This document shows positions 18,765 to 28,807 of a DNA stretch of 64,000 nt, piece by piece; the stretch's first letter is position 1; every line of letters starts with the position of its first letter. Source of the DNA: Shewanella morhuae. GTDB lineage: Bacteria; Pseudomonadota; Gammaproteobacteria; Enterobacterales; Shewanellaceae. The translations under genes and the position numbers were made by a program. The notes under the pieces were generated by a model. It searched no databases. It had not been told where the DNA came from and worked only from the letters and a program-made list of their open reading frames with translations. The DNA lies in contig NZ_FTNN01000008.1 of assembly GCF_900156405.1 (NCBI RefSeq), positions 62,001 through 126,000 of the forward strand, written 5' to 3'.

Positions 18765-20678
18765 ATGTCACAACAAGAAACTCATGGTTTTCAAACTGAA
18801 GTCAAACAGCTGTTGCATCTGATGATCCATTCTTTGTATTCCAACAAAGAAATTTTCTTGCGTGAATTGGTCTCCAACGCCGCCGATGCAGTGGATAAGC
18901 TGCGTTATCTTGCGCTGACCAATGACGCTCTATACGAAGGTGATGGTGAACTACGAGTTCGTATCAGTGCCGATAAAGAAAAAGGTACTGTTACCATCGA
19001 AGATAACGGTGTGGGTATGACCCGTGACGGCGTGATTGAGCATTTAGGCACAATCGCAAAATCAGGCACTGCAGATTTCTTTAAAAATCTATCTGGCGAA
19101 TCTTCAAAGGATTCACAGTTAATCGGCCAGTTTGGTGTCGGTTTTTATTCAGCCTTTATCGTGGCTAAAAAAGTCACAGTTCGCACTCGCGCTGCCGGTC
19201 ATAAGGCCGATGAAGCGGTATTGTGGGAATCAGAAGGTGAGGGTAACTTCACTGTTGAAAACATCACTAAGACGACTCGTGGTACTGAAATCACTTTGCA
19301 CCTACGTGATGAAGAAAAAGAGTTTGCTGATGATTGGCGCCTGCGTTCAATCATTACTAAATACTCAGATCATATCTCTGTACCAGTTGAAATGTGGCAA
19401 GAAGGCACGCCAGAGAGTGATGGTGCTGATGGCGAAAAAATTCCAGCAACTGAAGGTTCTTGGAAAGTCATGAATAAGGCTACAGCTTTGTGGATGCGTA
19501 ATAAAGCCGACATCAGTGATGAAGAGTATCAAGAGTTTTACAAGCACATTTCCCACGATTACACCGATGCGCTGATGTGGAGCCACAATCGTGTAGAAGG
19601 TAAGCAAGAATACACCAGCTTATTGTATATTCCCGCTAAAGCGCCTTGGGATATGTGGAATCGCGATCGTAAACACGGCCTAAAATTGTTTGTACAGCGC
19701 GTATTCATTATGGATGACGCCGAGCAATTTATGCCATCTTACCTGCGTTTTGTGCAGGGTTTGATTGGCTCAAATGATTTGCCGTTGAACGTATCCCGCG
19801 AAATTCTGCAGGATAACCACGTAACTAAAGCAATGCGTACTGGTATCACTAAACGTGTGCTTGGCATGCTGGAAAAACTGGCAAAAGACGATGCAGAAAA
19901 ATATCAACAGTTCTGGGCTGAATTCGGCCAAGTACTAAAAGAAGGCCCTGCGGAAGATTTCGCAAACCGTGAACGTATCGCGGGCTTATTACGTTTTGCC
20001 TCGACTCATACCGGCAGCGCTGCACCAACTGTGTCACTCGATGACTACATCAGCCGCATGAAAGAAGGCCAAACTAAGATTTATTATATTGTTGCTGACA
20101 GCCATGAAGCTGCCGCTAACAGCCCACATTTAGAGTTACTACGCAAAAAAGATATCGAAGTATTATTGATGTCAGAGCGTGTTGACGAGTGGCTAATTAA
20201 TCACTTAGCTGAGTACAAAGATAAACAATTGCACTCAGTAACCCGTGGTGATTTAGAGCTGGGTGAGCTTGAAGATGCATCAGAGAAAGAAGCACAAGAA
20301 AAGCTTGAGCAAGAATCGGTAGCTTTAGTTGAACGTATTAAAGCAGCGTTAGGCTCTGCCGTTGCTGATGTGAAAGTCACCTCACGCTTAACGGATACTC
20401 CAGCCTGTGTTGTAGCGGGTGACGGCGAAATGTCGACGCAGATGATCAAGCTGATGCAAGCTGCAGGTCAGAGCGTACCAGAAGTGAAGCCAACGTTTGA
20501 GATCAATCCAGCGCATCCATTAGTATCGCGCCTAAATGATCTTCAAGATGAGGCGGCCTTCACCGATTGGTCAAATCTGTTGCTGCAACAGGCGCAATTG
20601 TCTGAAAAAGGTAGCCTAGTAGATCCATCGGCCTTTATTAAGCTGATGAACCAAATGTTACTGGCTAACATGAAGTAA
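18765..20678 (+). CDS. htpG: HtpG, Hsp90-family chaperone
   Basis: ATP-dependent cytosolic chaperone that remodels clients together with DnaK. The 637-aa protein has the N-terminal GHKL ATPase with [17 protein letters not shown] (E34 and N38), DNGVGM and [11 protein letters not shown]. The middle domain contains the [11 protein letters not shown] motif with the catalytic-loop arginine, followed by a C-terminal dimerisation domain. The frame is open from 18750, but ATG at 18765 ([13 protein letters not shown]) has GAGGGA at the right distance and the family N-terminus. A sigma-32 promoter lies upstream and a strong terminator downstream. Confidence 0.98.
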   Translation: MSQQETHGFQTEVKQLLHLMIHSLYSNKEIFLRELVSNAADAVDKLRYLALTNDALYEGDGELRVRISADKEKGTVTIEDNGVGMTRDGVIEHLGTIAKSGTADFFKNLSGESSKDSQLIGQFGVGFYSAFIVAKKVTVRTRAAGHKADEAVLWESEGEGNFTVENITKTTRGTEITLHLRDEEKEFADDWRLRSIITKYSDHISVPVEMWQEGTPESDGADGEKIPATEGSWKVMNKATALWMRNKADISDEEYQEFYKHISHDYTDALMWSHNRVEGKQEYTSLLYIPAKAPWDMWNRDRKHGLKLFVQRVFIMDDAEQFMPSYLRFVQGLIGSNDLPLNVSREILQDNHVTKAMRTGITKRVLGMLEKLAKDDAEKYQQFWAEFGQVLKEGPAEDFANRERIAGLLRFASTHTGSAAPTVSLDDYISRMKEGQTKIYYIVADSHEAAANSPHLELLRKKDIEVLLMSERVDEWLINHLAEYKDKQLHSVTRGDLELGELEDASEKEAQEKLEQESVALVERIKAALGSAVADVKVTSRLTDTPACVVAGDGEMSTQMIKLMQAAGQSVPEVKPTFEINPAHPLVSRLNDLQDEAAFTDWSNLLLQQAQLSEKGSLVDPSAFIKLMNQMLLANMK

Positions 20679-20681
20679 ATA

Positions 20682-20722
20682 AATATCGGGGCCTTCTTTT
20701 AGAATGGCCCCGATATTGTTTT
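20682..20722 (+). terminator. Terminator of htpG
   Basis: AATATCGGGGCC (20682-20693) pairs perfectly with GGCCCCGATATT (20706-20717), 12-base loop, then GTTTT. It begins shortly after the htpG stop. Confidence 0.9.
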
Positions 20723-20807
20723 AATGGCAGTAAGATGTAATTAAGAGTCTAGCCTGTCATAAAATACGTTTGTGTATGATAAAGGCCTTAAGCACTAAGG
20801 GAATACT

Positions 20808-21671
20808 ATGGATCATATCCTCAGCCTGACTAAAGACAACATTCAGCAAGTGGTTGATGCCTCGATGCAACAAATCGTGGTGTTAGCATTTTGGGCGCAG
20901 CCGCAAGAAGATAGCGTGACTATGCTACGCACCTTAGAGCAAATCGCCACGCAAAATGCAGGTCGATTTGTGCTGGCAAAAGTCGACTGTGAAGCTGAAT
21001 TAGAAATCGCCAATTACTTTCGCATCCAGAGCTTGCCTACCACATTAGTATTGGATAAAGGTCAACCTATTGATGGCTTTGCGGGGGTACAAGATAGCGC
21101 GCAAGTGATGGCAATGCTCGATAAACATTTGCCGCCCATGTGGCAGTTACAATTAGCCCAAGCTAAAGAGTTACTCGCTTTGAGCCAAGTCAGTGCAGAG
21201 GATCTTGCTACCGCCACCGTATTGTTAAAAGAAGCTCATTTGGGTTCAAATCAAGCGGGTGAAGTGAGCTTAGTGCTTGCTGATATATATTTAATGCAGG
21301 GCGAATTGGTGTTAGCGCAAACCATGCTTGAAAAAGTAGGGTTAGCCGACCAAGACGGTTATTACCAGAGTTTGAAAGCTAAACTGGCGCTTGCCTTAGA
21401 TGCGGCAGACACCCCAGAAATTCGTGATTTACAGCAGAGATTTGAGCAAAATCCAACTAATTTAGTGTTATTACTCGAACTGAGTAAAGCATTGCATAGT
21501 GCTCACCGTGAAGATGAAGCATTAGCAATGCTATTTTCTGTGCTCAGTAAAGATTTAGATGCTGAAAATGGCGCAGTAAAACAAGTGTTTATGGAAATAT
21601 TAACCGCACTTGGGCAAGGTAATCCTATTGCAAGTCAATACCGACGTAAGCTTTATACCTTGCTCTATTAA
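20808..21671 (+). CDS. cnoX: CnoX/YbbN-like thioredoxin-fold co-chaperone
   Basis: A 287-aa protein with an N-terminal thioredoxin fold (about residues 1-110) and C-terminal TPR-like repeats. This is the layout of E. coli CnoX (YbbN), a holdase handing clients to GroEL and DnaK. The cysteines of a thioredoxin active site are absent: where CxxC would sit the sequence is FWAQPQEDS, with Q33 and S36. E. coli keeps one of them (SQHC). It is therefore unlikely to do disulfide chemistry at this site, and other redox control is unknown. ATG at 20808 has AAGGGA. It lies next to htpG, consistent with a proteostasis role. Confidence 0.87.
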   Translation: MDHILSLTKDNIQQVVDASMQQIVVLAFWAQPQEDSVTMLRTLEQIATQNAGRFVLAKVDCEAELEIANYFRIQSLPTTLVLDKGQPIDGFAGVQDSAQVMAMLDKHLPPMWQLQLAQAKELLALSQVSAEDLATATVLLKEAHLGSNQAGEVSLVLADIYLMQGELVLAQTMLEKVGLADQDGYYQSLKAKLALALDAADTPEIRDLQQRFEQNPTNLVLLLELSKALHSAHREDEALAMLFSVLSKDLDAENGAVKQVFMEILTALGQGNPIASQYRRKLYTLLY

Positions 21672-21778
21672 TGATAAAAATAGCGGTGAAAGTCGCATCT
21701 ATTTGCGCTTTCTGAGGCTAAAGTCGAAGCTAAAACTCTTCTCAATAGCGGTTAGATGTGCGAATATCGCTGTCCTAA

Positions 21779-22456
<678 letters not shown>

Positions 22457-22497
22457 CCTAAAAAGGTTAATTTACGAGAACCAGTTCTCATATTAGG

Positions 22498-22524
22498 AAA
22501 AGCCTGCCGATGCAGGCTTTTTTT
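22498..22524 (+). terminator. Terminator of adk
   Basis: AAAAGCCTGC (22498-22507) pairs with GCAGGCTTTT around CGAT and runs into seven T residues, about 40 bp after the adk stop. Confidence 0.9.
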
Positions 22525-22566
22525 ACGCGCATCTCAATGTTAGCCTCCGAGTGAACTTCATTAACC

Positions 22567-23571
22567 ATGAGCCTAACGTTGAATCCTTCCCCTGCTTTTG
22601 GTGTGCTATTGGTAAACCTTGGTACACCTGATGAACCTAGTCCTAAAGCTGTTAAACGATTTTTAAGGCAGTTTTTAAGCGATCCGCGCGTAGTTGATTT
22701 ATCGCCGTGGATTTGGCAACCGTTACTGAACGGCATTATCCTTAACACTCGTCCCGCTAAAGTTGCGAAACTCTACCAAAGCGTGTGGACGGCTGAAGGT
22801 TCCCCTTTGATGGTGATTAGTGAGCGTCAAGCACAAAAACTCACCGTGGACTTAAGTGCAACTTTTAACCAGACTATCCCTGTTGAGCTCGGTATGAGTT
22901 ATGGTAATCCATCAATTAATGCAGGGTTTGAACGCCTAAAAGCTCAAGGGGCTGAACGCATAATCGTGCTGCCATTGTATCCTCAATATTCTTGTTCGAC
23001 GGTGGCAAGTGTATTTGATGCGGTGGCAAGTTATCTCAAAACCATACGTGAAATACCGCAAATTCGTCTTAATAAGGATTATTTTAACCACAGCGCTTAT
23101 ATAGCCGCACTGGCTCACAGCGTGACGCGTCATTGGAAAACCCATGGTCAGGCCGATAAGTTACTGTTGTCGTTTCATGGTATTCCGCAGCGGTATGTCA
23201 AAGAGGGCGATCCTTACCGCGAGCAGTGTTTTACTACCGCAAAACTATTAGCACAAAAACTTGCACTGCATGATTCGCAATGGCAAGTGTGTTTTCAGTC
23301 GCGCTTTGGCCGCGAGCAATGGCTCACTCCCTATGCTGATCAGTTACTGGCTGAGTTACCTGCCCAAGGGGTAAAAAGTGTTGATGTGATTTGTCCTGCT
23401 TTTGCTACCGATTGTCTTGAAACCTTAGAGGAAATCTCCATCGGCGCTAAAGAAACCTTTTTAGCTGCAGGTGGCAGCGACTACCGGTTTATTCCTTGTT
23501 TGAACGATGATGAGTTACACATTGAATTACTACGGCAATTAATCCAAGAACAAGCCATCTCTTGGGTATAA
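22567..23571 (+). CDS. hemH: Ferrochelatase
   Basis: Inserts ferrous iron into protoporphyrin IX, the last step of haem synthesis. The 334-aa protein shows LVNLGTPDEP near the start, GMSYGNPSI and YPQYSCSTVASV. It also has the LLLSFHGIPQRYVKEGDPY block with the metal-site histidine, and FQSRFGREQWLTPYAD with the C-terminal FATDCLETLEEI glutamate region. Shewanella needs much haem for its cytochromes. It lies in the conserved htpG-adk-hemH-gsk order also seen in E. coli. Confidence 0.97.
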   Translation: MSLTLNPSPAFGVLLVNLGTPDEPSPKAVKRFLRQFLSDPRVVDLSPWIWQPLLNGIILNTRPAKVAKLYQSVWTAEGSPLMVISERQAQKLTVDLSATFNQTIPVELGMSYGNPSINAGFERLKAQGAERIIVLPLYPQYSCSTVASVFDAVASYLKTIREIPQIRLNKDYFNHSAYIAALAHSVTRHWKTHGQADKLLLSFHGIPQRYVKEGDPYREQCFTTAKLLAQKLALHDSQWQVCFQSRFGREQWLTPYADQLLAELPAQGVKSVDVICPAFATDCLETLEEISIGAKETFLAAGGSDYRFIPCLNDDELHIELLRQLIQEQAISWV

Positions 23572-23732
23572 TGGCACTGGCTTCAAGCTGATTTTGTGGT
23601 AGAATTTGCGCCCTTCCGGCTAAGGGGTGGTTTTTTGTCTCGCTAGCCTAGACTCAATATTTTAGGATGCTGGGTGGTCTTATCGCCGCGCCAGACGCCA
23701 ATTAGCATGGATGCCAGGAAAAGAGAACCACT

Positions 23733-25037
23733 ATGAAATTTCCCGGTCAGCGTAAATCAAAACATTATTTCCCGGTTAAAACCAGAGATCCGCTGCTTGA
23801 GCAGCTGACTCAACAGCCTCAGCCGTTTGCGACCTATATCAGCGGTATTGATCAAACCTTAGTGGATATCGAAGCAAAAGTAGAAGATGAGTTGCTCAGC
23901 CGTTATGGCTTGCCCAAAGGTAACTCGACCCTGATTAATGATGAACAAGCCCACAGGCTCTACACAGAGTTAAAAATTCATGGCTTGATTAGCGATGAGT
24001 TTGCTGGTGGCACTATCGGTAACACAGTACACAATTATTCTATTCTGGCTGATGATCGTTCTGTATTGTTCGGGGTGATGAGCCAGAATATCGAAGTAGG
24101 CAGTTATGCTTACCGCTATTTATGCAATACCTCTTCTAAAGTTGATCTTAACTATCTACAGCCTGTCGATGGCCCTATCGGTCGCTGTTTTACGCTGATT
24201 TCTGATTGTGGTGAGCGCACTTTTGCTATTAGCAAAGGCGCGATGGACAAACTCACGCCTGAATATATTGATAAAGACGTGATACAAGGTAGCTCAGCTT
24301 TAGTGTTGACCGCATATCTGATGCGCGCCAGCGGTGGTGATCGTATTACCGATGCAGCCATGTGCGCTATTGAATATGCTAAAGCTGCGGAAGTGCCCGT
24401 AGTGCTGACATTAGGCACCCGATTTTTGATTGAAGAAGACCCACAATGGTGGCAAAACTTTATCAAAGAACATGTCACTATTTTGGCCATGAATGAGGAC
24501 GAAGGTGAGGCATTAACCGGTTCTCGCGACCCACTGCTTGCCAGTGAAAAAGCCTTGGAATGGTGTGACATGGTATTAACCACCGCTGGTCCTATCGGAC
24601 TTTATACTGCAGGTTATACCGAAGACTCCGAGAAGCGCGAAACCACCCACACCTTATTACCTGGTGCTATCCCCGAATTTAATCGTTATGAATTTTCTCG
24701 GCCTAAATTGAAGGTTGACTGTGAAACACCGATTAAAGTGTTTGCACACATTTCACCTTACATGGGCGGCCCTGAAAAAATTGGTAACACCAATGGGGCC
24801 GGTGATGGCGCATTATCGGCGTTATTGCATGACCTTGCTGCTAATACGTTCCATAAAACTAACGTACCAGGCTCGAGTAAACATAAGCGTGATGGCCTGT
24901 GTTACTCGTCGTTCTCTCAAGTGTGTAAGTACGCCAATCGTGTGGCTTATGAAGTGCTAGCCCAGCATAGTCCACGCTTATCCCGTGGCTTACCTGAGCG
25001 CGAAGACAGCCTAGAAGAATCCTATTGGGGTAGGTAA
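23733..25037 (+). CDS. gsk: Inosine-guanosine kinase
   Basis: Salvages inosine and guanosine to IMP and GMP with ATP. The 434-aa protein matches E. coli Gsk (434 aa). It has the PfkB/ribokinase-type GGTIGNTVHNYSIL near residue 90 and the catalytic block GNTNGAGDGALSALLHDL (about 350-367), where the aspartate of GAGD is the catalytic base. ATG at 23733. A 161-bp leader separates it from hemH and a terminator follows. Confidence 0.97.
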   Translation: MKFPGQRKSKHYFPVKTRDPLLEQLTQQPQPFATYISGIDQTLVDIEAKVEDELLSRYGLPKGNSTLINDEQAHRLYTELKIHGLISDEFAGGTIGNTVHNYSILADDRSVLFGVMSQNIEVGSYAYRYLCNTSSKVDLNYLQPVDGPIGRCFTLISDCGERTFAISKGAMDKLTPEYIDKDVIQGSSALVLTAYLMRASGGDRITDAAMCAIEYAKAAEVPVVLTLGTRFLIEEDPQWWQNFIKEHVTILAMNEDEGEALTGSRDPLLASEKALEWCDMVLTTAGPIGLYTAGYTEDSEKRETTHTLLPGAIPEFNRYEFSRPKLKVDCETPIKVFAHISPYMGGPEKIGNTNGAGDGALSALLHDLAANTFHKTNVPGSSKHKRDGLCYSSFSQVCKYANRVAYEVLAQHSPRLSRGLPEREDSLEESYWGR

Positions 25038-25074
25038 CTATCTATCGGCTTTAGTTATTTATTGATTATTAAAT

Positions 25075-25110
25075 AGGGCAATAACGGCGCACCGTTGTTG
25101 CCCTTATTTT
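25075..25110 (+). terminator. Terminator of gsk
   Basis: AGGGCAATAACGG (25075-25087) pairs with CCGTTGTTGCCCT (25092-25104), one G-T wobble, loop CGCA, then TATTTTT. Confidence 0.87.
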
Positions 25111-25223
25111 TATCGATGAAGTTATCATCAAGCGGATAATCGATAATTTTAGCTACAGGCGGTTACGAATAAATGTTAACGTAAGTGAGTCCTGATACAG
25201 CGATTATTAAGGTGGAATTTTCG

Positions 25224-26054
25224 GTGAAAGCGCAAATCTTAAGAGAAATGAAAGTGCTCTCGGCCATAGAGCCAGAGTTTGAAGTACAACGTCGTGTCGC
25301 ATTTATTAAAACCAAACTAAAAGAAGCACGCAGCAAGACGTTGGTATTAGGCATCAGTGGTGGTGTTGATTCTTCTGCCGCTGGGCGATTGTGCCAATTA
25401 GCGGTAGATAGCTTGAACCATGAGGATAGCCAAGGGGGATACCAATTTATTGCGGTACGTTTACCCTATCAAATTCAGCAAGATGAACATGAAGCTCAGC
25501 TTGCTTGTCAATTTATTCAACCCTCTAAGTTAGTGACCATCAATGTACACCAAGGCGTCGATGGCATACATAGTGCGACAATTGCAGCGTTAGCTGAGGC
25601 AGGCTTGCCACTGCCTGATTCGGCTAAGGTTGATTTTGTTAAAGGTAACGTTAAAGCACGTATGCGCATGATTGCCCAGTATGAGCTCGCTGGTTTGGTT
25701 GGCGGGCTGGTGGTGGGCACTGATCACAGCGCTGAAAACATCACTGGCTTTTATACTAAATGGGGTGATGGCGCTTGCGATTTAGCGCCTTTATTTGGCT
25801 TGAATAAACGCCAAGTGCGCAAGCTTGCGGCCTATCTTGGAGCTGATGACATCTTAGTGAATAAAGCGCCCACCGCGGATTTAGAAGACAATAAGCCGTT
25901 ACTCGAGGATGAGGTCGCACTAGGGCTAACCTATGCACAAATCGATGATTTTCTTGAAGGCAAAGATGTCGGTAAAGCGGTCGAAGAGAAGTTAATCGGT
26001 ATTTATAAGTTAACACAGCATAAACGCCGACCTATCCCCACCATTTACGATTAA
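25224..26054 (+). CDS. nadE: Ammonia-dependent NAD synthetase
   Basis: Converts nicotinic acid adenine dinucleotide to NAD with ATP and ammonia. The 276-aa protein has the N-type ATP pyrophosphatase loop GISGGVDSS (residues 43-51), GNVKARMRM and [39 protein letters not shown] also marks the family. The frame opens with GTG at 25185, but GTG at 25224 follows AAGGTGGA at a good distance and gives a length equal to E. coli NadE (275 aa). No glutaminase domain is present, so free ammonia is used. Confidence 0.96.
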   Translation: MKAQILREMKVLSAIEPEFEVQRRVAFIKTKLKEARSKTLVLGISGGVDSSAAGRLCQLAVDSLNHEDSQGGYQFIAVRLPYQIQQDEHEAQLACQFIQPSKLVTINVHQGVDGIHSATIAALAEAGLPLPDSAKVDFVKGNVKARMRMIAQYELAGLVGGLVVGTDHSAENITGFYTKWGDGACDLAPLFGLNKRQVRKLAAYLGADDILVNKAPTADLEDNKPLLEDEVALGLTYAQIDDFLEGKDVGKAVEEKLIGIYKLTQHKRRPIPTIYD

Positions 26055-26074
26055 TATTTTGCTGTCACTCCATC

Positions 26075-26108
26075 AGCACTCGTTTGAATTTTTCGCGAGT
26101 GCTTTTTA
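26075..26108 (+). terminator. Terminator of nadE
   Basis: GCACTCG (26076-26082) pairs with CGAGTGC (26096-26102), followed by five T residues, shortly after the nadE stop codon. Confidence 0.75.
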
Positions 26109-26149
26109 TTGACTGAAATTTCATGCTGTGGATGCGCTAGCAGAGTTGA

Positions 26150-26638
26150 TTACAGCGTCATTATTTGCTGGCGAGTGAGTTCAATAAGCTGATTCGGGTA
26201 TTGGCGATAATCTAGATAAGGCGTGAGTAGGCAATACTGTGCTGGGTGTGTCGGGTGTTTAATGAAGGTAATCGATTTATGTTGTATTGATAGCAGCTGT
26301 GCAGCGTTAGTGTAATCGATAGTTGCCAAAGAGAGCCCTAAACGGTGAGCGGCCATTTGCCCCGCAACGATATGAACCTTAGCGCTTGCAATCAACTCAG
26401 TGCCGCCGATGCAGATCATCTCATTACGTTTTAGTAATGTTTGGTCGCGGTAATGACGCCAATCCCCCTCAGGTAGGCTAATTTTTGCCATAATAGTGAA
26501 TATCTTACGCCAATGATTACCGTTTAGGGTGATTAGCGCCGCGATAGCTTCTACTTGACTGTAATGCCAACCGTCAGGTATCAGTGGTGGGGTAGGCAAG
26601 TAGTAGGCGAATTGGCTTTGCGGATGACCGATTATCAT
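26150..26638 (-). CDS. Conserved hypothetical protein, 162 aa
   Basis: I do not recognise a function. The 162-aa protein begins MIIGHPQSQFAYYLPTPP and has no signal peptide or membrane segment. It contains GWHYSQVEAIAALITLNGNHWRKIF and GGTELIASAKVHIVAGQMAAHRLGL, which look like a soluble alpha/beta fold. It lies between nadE and the hydrolase on the opposite strand, converging on nadE. Codon use looks like the neighbours. The Shine-Dalgarno before ATG 26638 is weak. Confidence 0.7.
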   Translation of the reverse strand: MIIGHPQSQFAYYLPTPPLIPDGWHYSQVEAIAALITLNGNHWRKIFTIMAKISLPEGDWRHYRDQTLLKRNEMICIGGTELIASAKVHIVAGQMAAHRLGLSLATIDYTNAAQLLSIQHKSITFIKHPTHPAQYCLLTPYLDYRQYPNQLIELTRQQIMTL

Positions 26639-26814
26639 GTTGTTTTAATTATCTAATCCAAATGAAGGGGAAACCTATGTTAACCTTATTTTTTGTAATG
26701 TGTTGAGTAGGCTGACAAAAGTTTTGTGTATTTGGGTAAAAATCTTGCTAGTTGTGTTTATCTAAATCTAACCGTTTCATTGAATGACTTATTTATTCTA
26801 TTTGAAGGACCGCT

Positions 26815-28293
26815 ATGAAGGCCATCATCATAGGCTCGACAAAACACGTATTTTTAGCCGCGGTGTACGCGAGTATTGGCATAGTATTGGCGTTACTCGT
26901 AACTGGCATTTATCTTCTTAATGCACGGCCAGAACTGTCGCTTTGGCACACAGTTGAGCTTAAAAATGAGTTTCATTATGATACTAAACTGACTCATTTT
27001 GATGAATATTTAGCATTAGAAGATAAATTATTCGCCGAAGTTGAACGTAAAGTAGTACAAAAAATTCCCGCCAGTGAATTTTCTCCTGTGAATCGCTACG
27101 TTAAACATAGTTTGTCAGATCCTGCTCATTGGTCACAAAATTGGAATCGTAGTTTTGAATGGCCTGTGGCAAATGCAGAATTTGGAGTATTACTGCTCCA
27201 CGGTATGTCTGATTCGCCCTATGCTTTATCCAATGTGGCGGCGCATTTTAAGGGTAAAGCCCACGTGCTGGGTTTAAGATTGCCAGGGCATGGCACTATT
27301 CCTAGCGGATTAACTGAGTTGTATTGGCAGGATCTCGCAGCAGCAGTGGACTTAGCTACAGCGCATATGCACCAAGCACTTAAAGGTAAACCGTTATTTG
27401 TGGTTGGCTTTTCGACCGGCGCTGCAGTGGCGCTTAATCATGAATTAGCACGCGTCCGCCAAGATAAAACCGCAGATTATACTGGGATGATTTTTATCTC
27501 TCCCGCGATAGGCCTTGCGCCAATAGCCGCCGCTGCACGTTGGCAAAGCTGGATAGGCCGATTGCTGGAGCTGGATAAATTACAATGGAACAGTCTTCAA
27601 GTTGAATATGATCCCTTCAAATATAACTCTTTTGCGGTTAATGCAGGGGATGTTGTGTATCAATTGGCGCTGCGTAATCAAGGGATGTTAGCAGAATTAA
27701 CTGCGGCGCAACGCATGCAAATTCCATCGATACTGACGTTTCAGTCAGTCGTTGATGCCACCGTGTCCTCCTTGGCAGTGGTTGATAATCTTTATCAGTT
27801 GTTGCCAGATAAAGGCCATGAACTGGTGTTGTTTGATATGAATCGACTCGATATTAATGTCAAACTGATCAGCAATGATCCTCTGACTTTTTTGCAGCAT
27901 AGCATCAACAGTGAGCAGCTACATTATCGTGGCACCGTGGTTGAAAATGTCAGCCATGACTCCACACAAGTACAAGCGCGCGGCTTTGGTCTAAACCAAC
28001 AAGGTGAATGGCTTACGCAAAATAATAAACAAGTCCAAACACTTAATTTGTTTTGGCCTGCGGGCGTGTACTCTTTGTCCCATGTGGCACTGCCATTTGG
28101 TATAGAAGATGGCCTCTATGGGGCTGTTATCAAATCAGATCATCGTCGAATTCAAATCGGCGCGGCCGCTTCGCGTGGAGAGCGAGGGTTATATAGTGTG
28201 CCAGCATCTGAAATGTTGCGACAAAAATGGAACCCTTTCTTCCCCTATTTACTAGAACGGATTGATGAATATCGGCTCGCTCAGATGCAGTAG
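26815..28293 (+). CDS. Membrane-anchored alpha/beta hydrolase
   Basis: A 492-aa protein with an N-terminal transmembrane anchor (about residues 12-35) and an alpha/beta hydrolase domain starting at VLLLHGMSDSPYALSN (oxyanion region, about 125). The nucleophile elbow is GFSTGA with S200. A likely acid is the aspartate in SVVDATVSS, and a likely histidine is in NVSHDSTQ. The LHG and elbow resemble carboxylesterases/monoacylglycerol lipases, but the substrate is unknown. GAAGGA precedes ATG 26815. It is the last chromosomal gene before the tRNA-Pro and its inserted element. Confidence 0.8.
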   Translation: MKAIIIGSTKHVFLAAVYASIGIVLALLVTGIYLLNARPELSLWHTVELKNEFHYDTKLTHFDEYLALEDKLFAEVERKVVQKIPASEFSPVNRYVKHSLSDPAHWSQNWNRSFEWPVANAEFGVLLLHGMSDSPYALSNVAAHFKGKAHVLGLRLPGHGTIPSGLTELYWQDLAAAVDLATAHMHQALKGKPLFVVGFSTGAAVALNHELARVRQDKTADYTGMIFISPAIGLAPIAAAARWQSWIGRLLELDKLQWNSLQVEYDPFKYNSFAVNAGDVVYQLALRNQGMLAELTAAQRMQIPSILTFQSVVDATVSSLAVVDNLYQLLPDKGHELVLFDMNRLDINVKLISNDPLTFLQHSINSEQLHYRGTVVENVSHDSTQVQARGFGLNQQGEWLTQNNKQVQTLNLFWPAGVYSLSHVALPFGIEDGLYGAVIKSDHRRIQIGAAASRGERGLYSVPASEMLRQKWNPFFPYLLERIDEYRLAQMQ

Positions 28294-28536
28294 CTTATTT
28301 TACGCCCCATATTGAATAAATCTTTATCACACAGGCCAGAAACTAAGCAGTTAATCAAAGAGATGTCATGAATCCCTTGCGCAGTTGCAAGGCAATTGCT
28401 ACAGTTCTGGCTCACTTAAGGTTAACCCCACAAATAGTATCTTAAGTGACAAGTGATAAAGATTAATTTAGTGATAAAACATGCTAAGTTACAGCAAGTT
28501 AAATACGAGCTGCTATTTTAATGCACTTAATAATTT

Positions 28537-28613
28537 CGGTATGTAGCGCAGCCCGGTAGCGCACTGTCATGGGGTGTCAGGGGTCAGGAGTTCGAATCTC
28601 CTCATACCGACCA
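28537..28613 (+). tRNA. tRNA-Pro (anticodon GGG)
   Basis: A 77-nt tRNA with acceptor CGGTATG/CATACCG, discriminator A and encoded CCA. D-arm GCGCAGCCCGGTAGCGC is followed by the anticodon loop ATGGGGT with GGG at 28571-28573, and the T-arm is AGGAG-TTCGAAT-CTCCT. It closely resembles E. coli proL, including the T-T pair in the anticodon stem. From 28567 onward the sequence is repeated at 33587-33633, so the 3' half belongs to the left junction of an integrated element. The T-stem differs from the copy at the right junction but stays fully paired, so the gene should still work. Confidence 0.95.
28567..28613. repeat. attL, left direct repeat of the element
   Basis: 47 bp covering the anticodon loop to CCA of the tRNA-Pro. 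It is identical to attR over the first 19 bp (TCATGGGGTGTCAGGGGTC), the T-loop TTCGAAT and the last bases through CCA. It differs at five positions, all in the T-stem. The 19-bp identical block over the anticodon arm is the likely crossover region. Confidence 0.9.
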
Positions 28614-28680
28614 CATTCTCTAGGAAAGTCAGTTATTTGAAATATAGTAACTGGCTTATTCTATATACAATCCTCGTGCA

Positions 28681-28702
28681 TGTACACACCTCTCTTGTAC
28701 AC
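28681..28702. repeat. TGTACAC pair near attL, candidate integrase arm sites
   Basis: TGTACAC occurs at 28681-28687 and 28696-28702, 15 bp apart and about 70 bp inside the left end. The same heptamer occurs at 33523-33529 near the right end. Tyrosine integrases of this type bind short repeated arm sites inside both ends, so this is a reasonable but unproven assignment. Confidence 0.35.
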
Positions 28703-28807
28703 GCTTACACGCTAATTATTAAGCCGTCCTTGGCTTGTCAATCGTGATTACGTTTCATACTTTGAAGTTAGCAAGGCATACCCCTTATAGGTTTCACGTA
28801 GAAGCGC

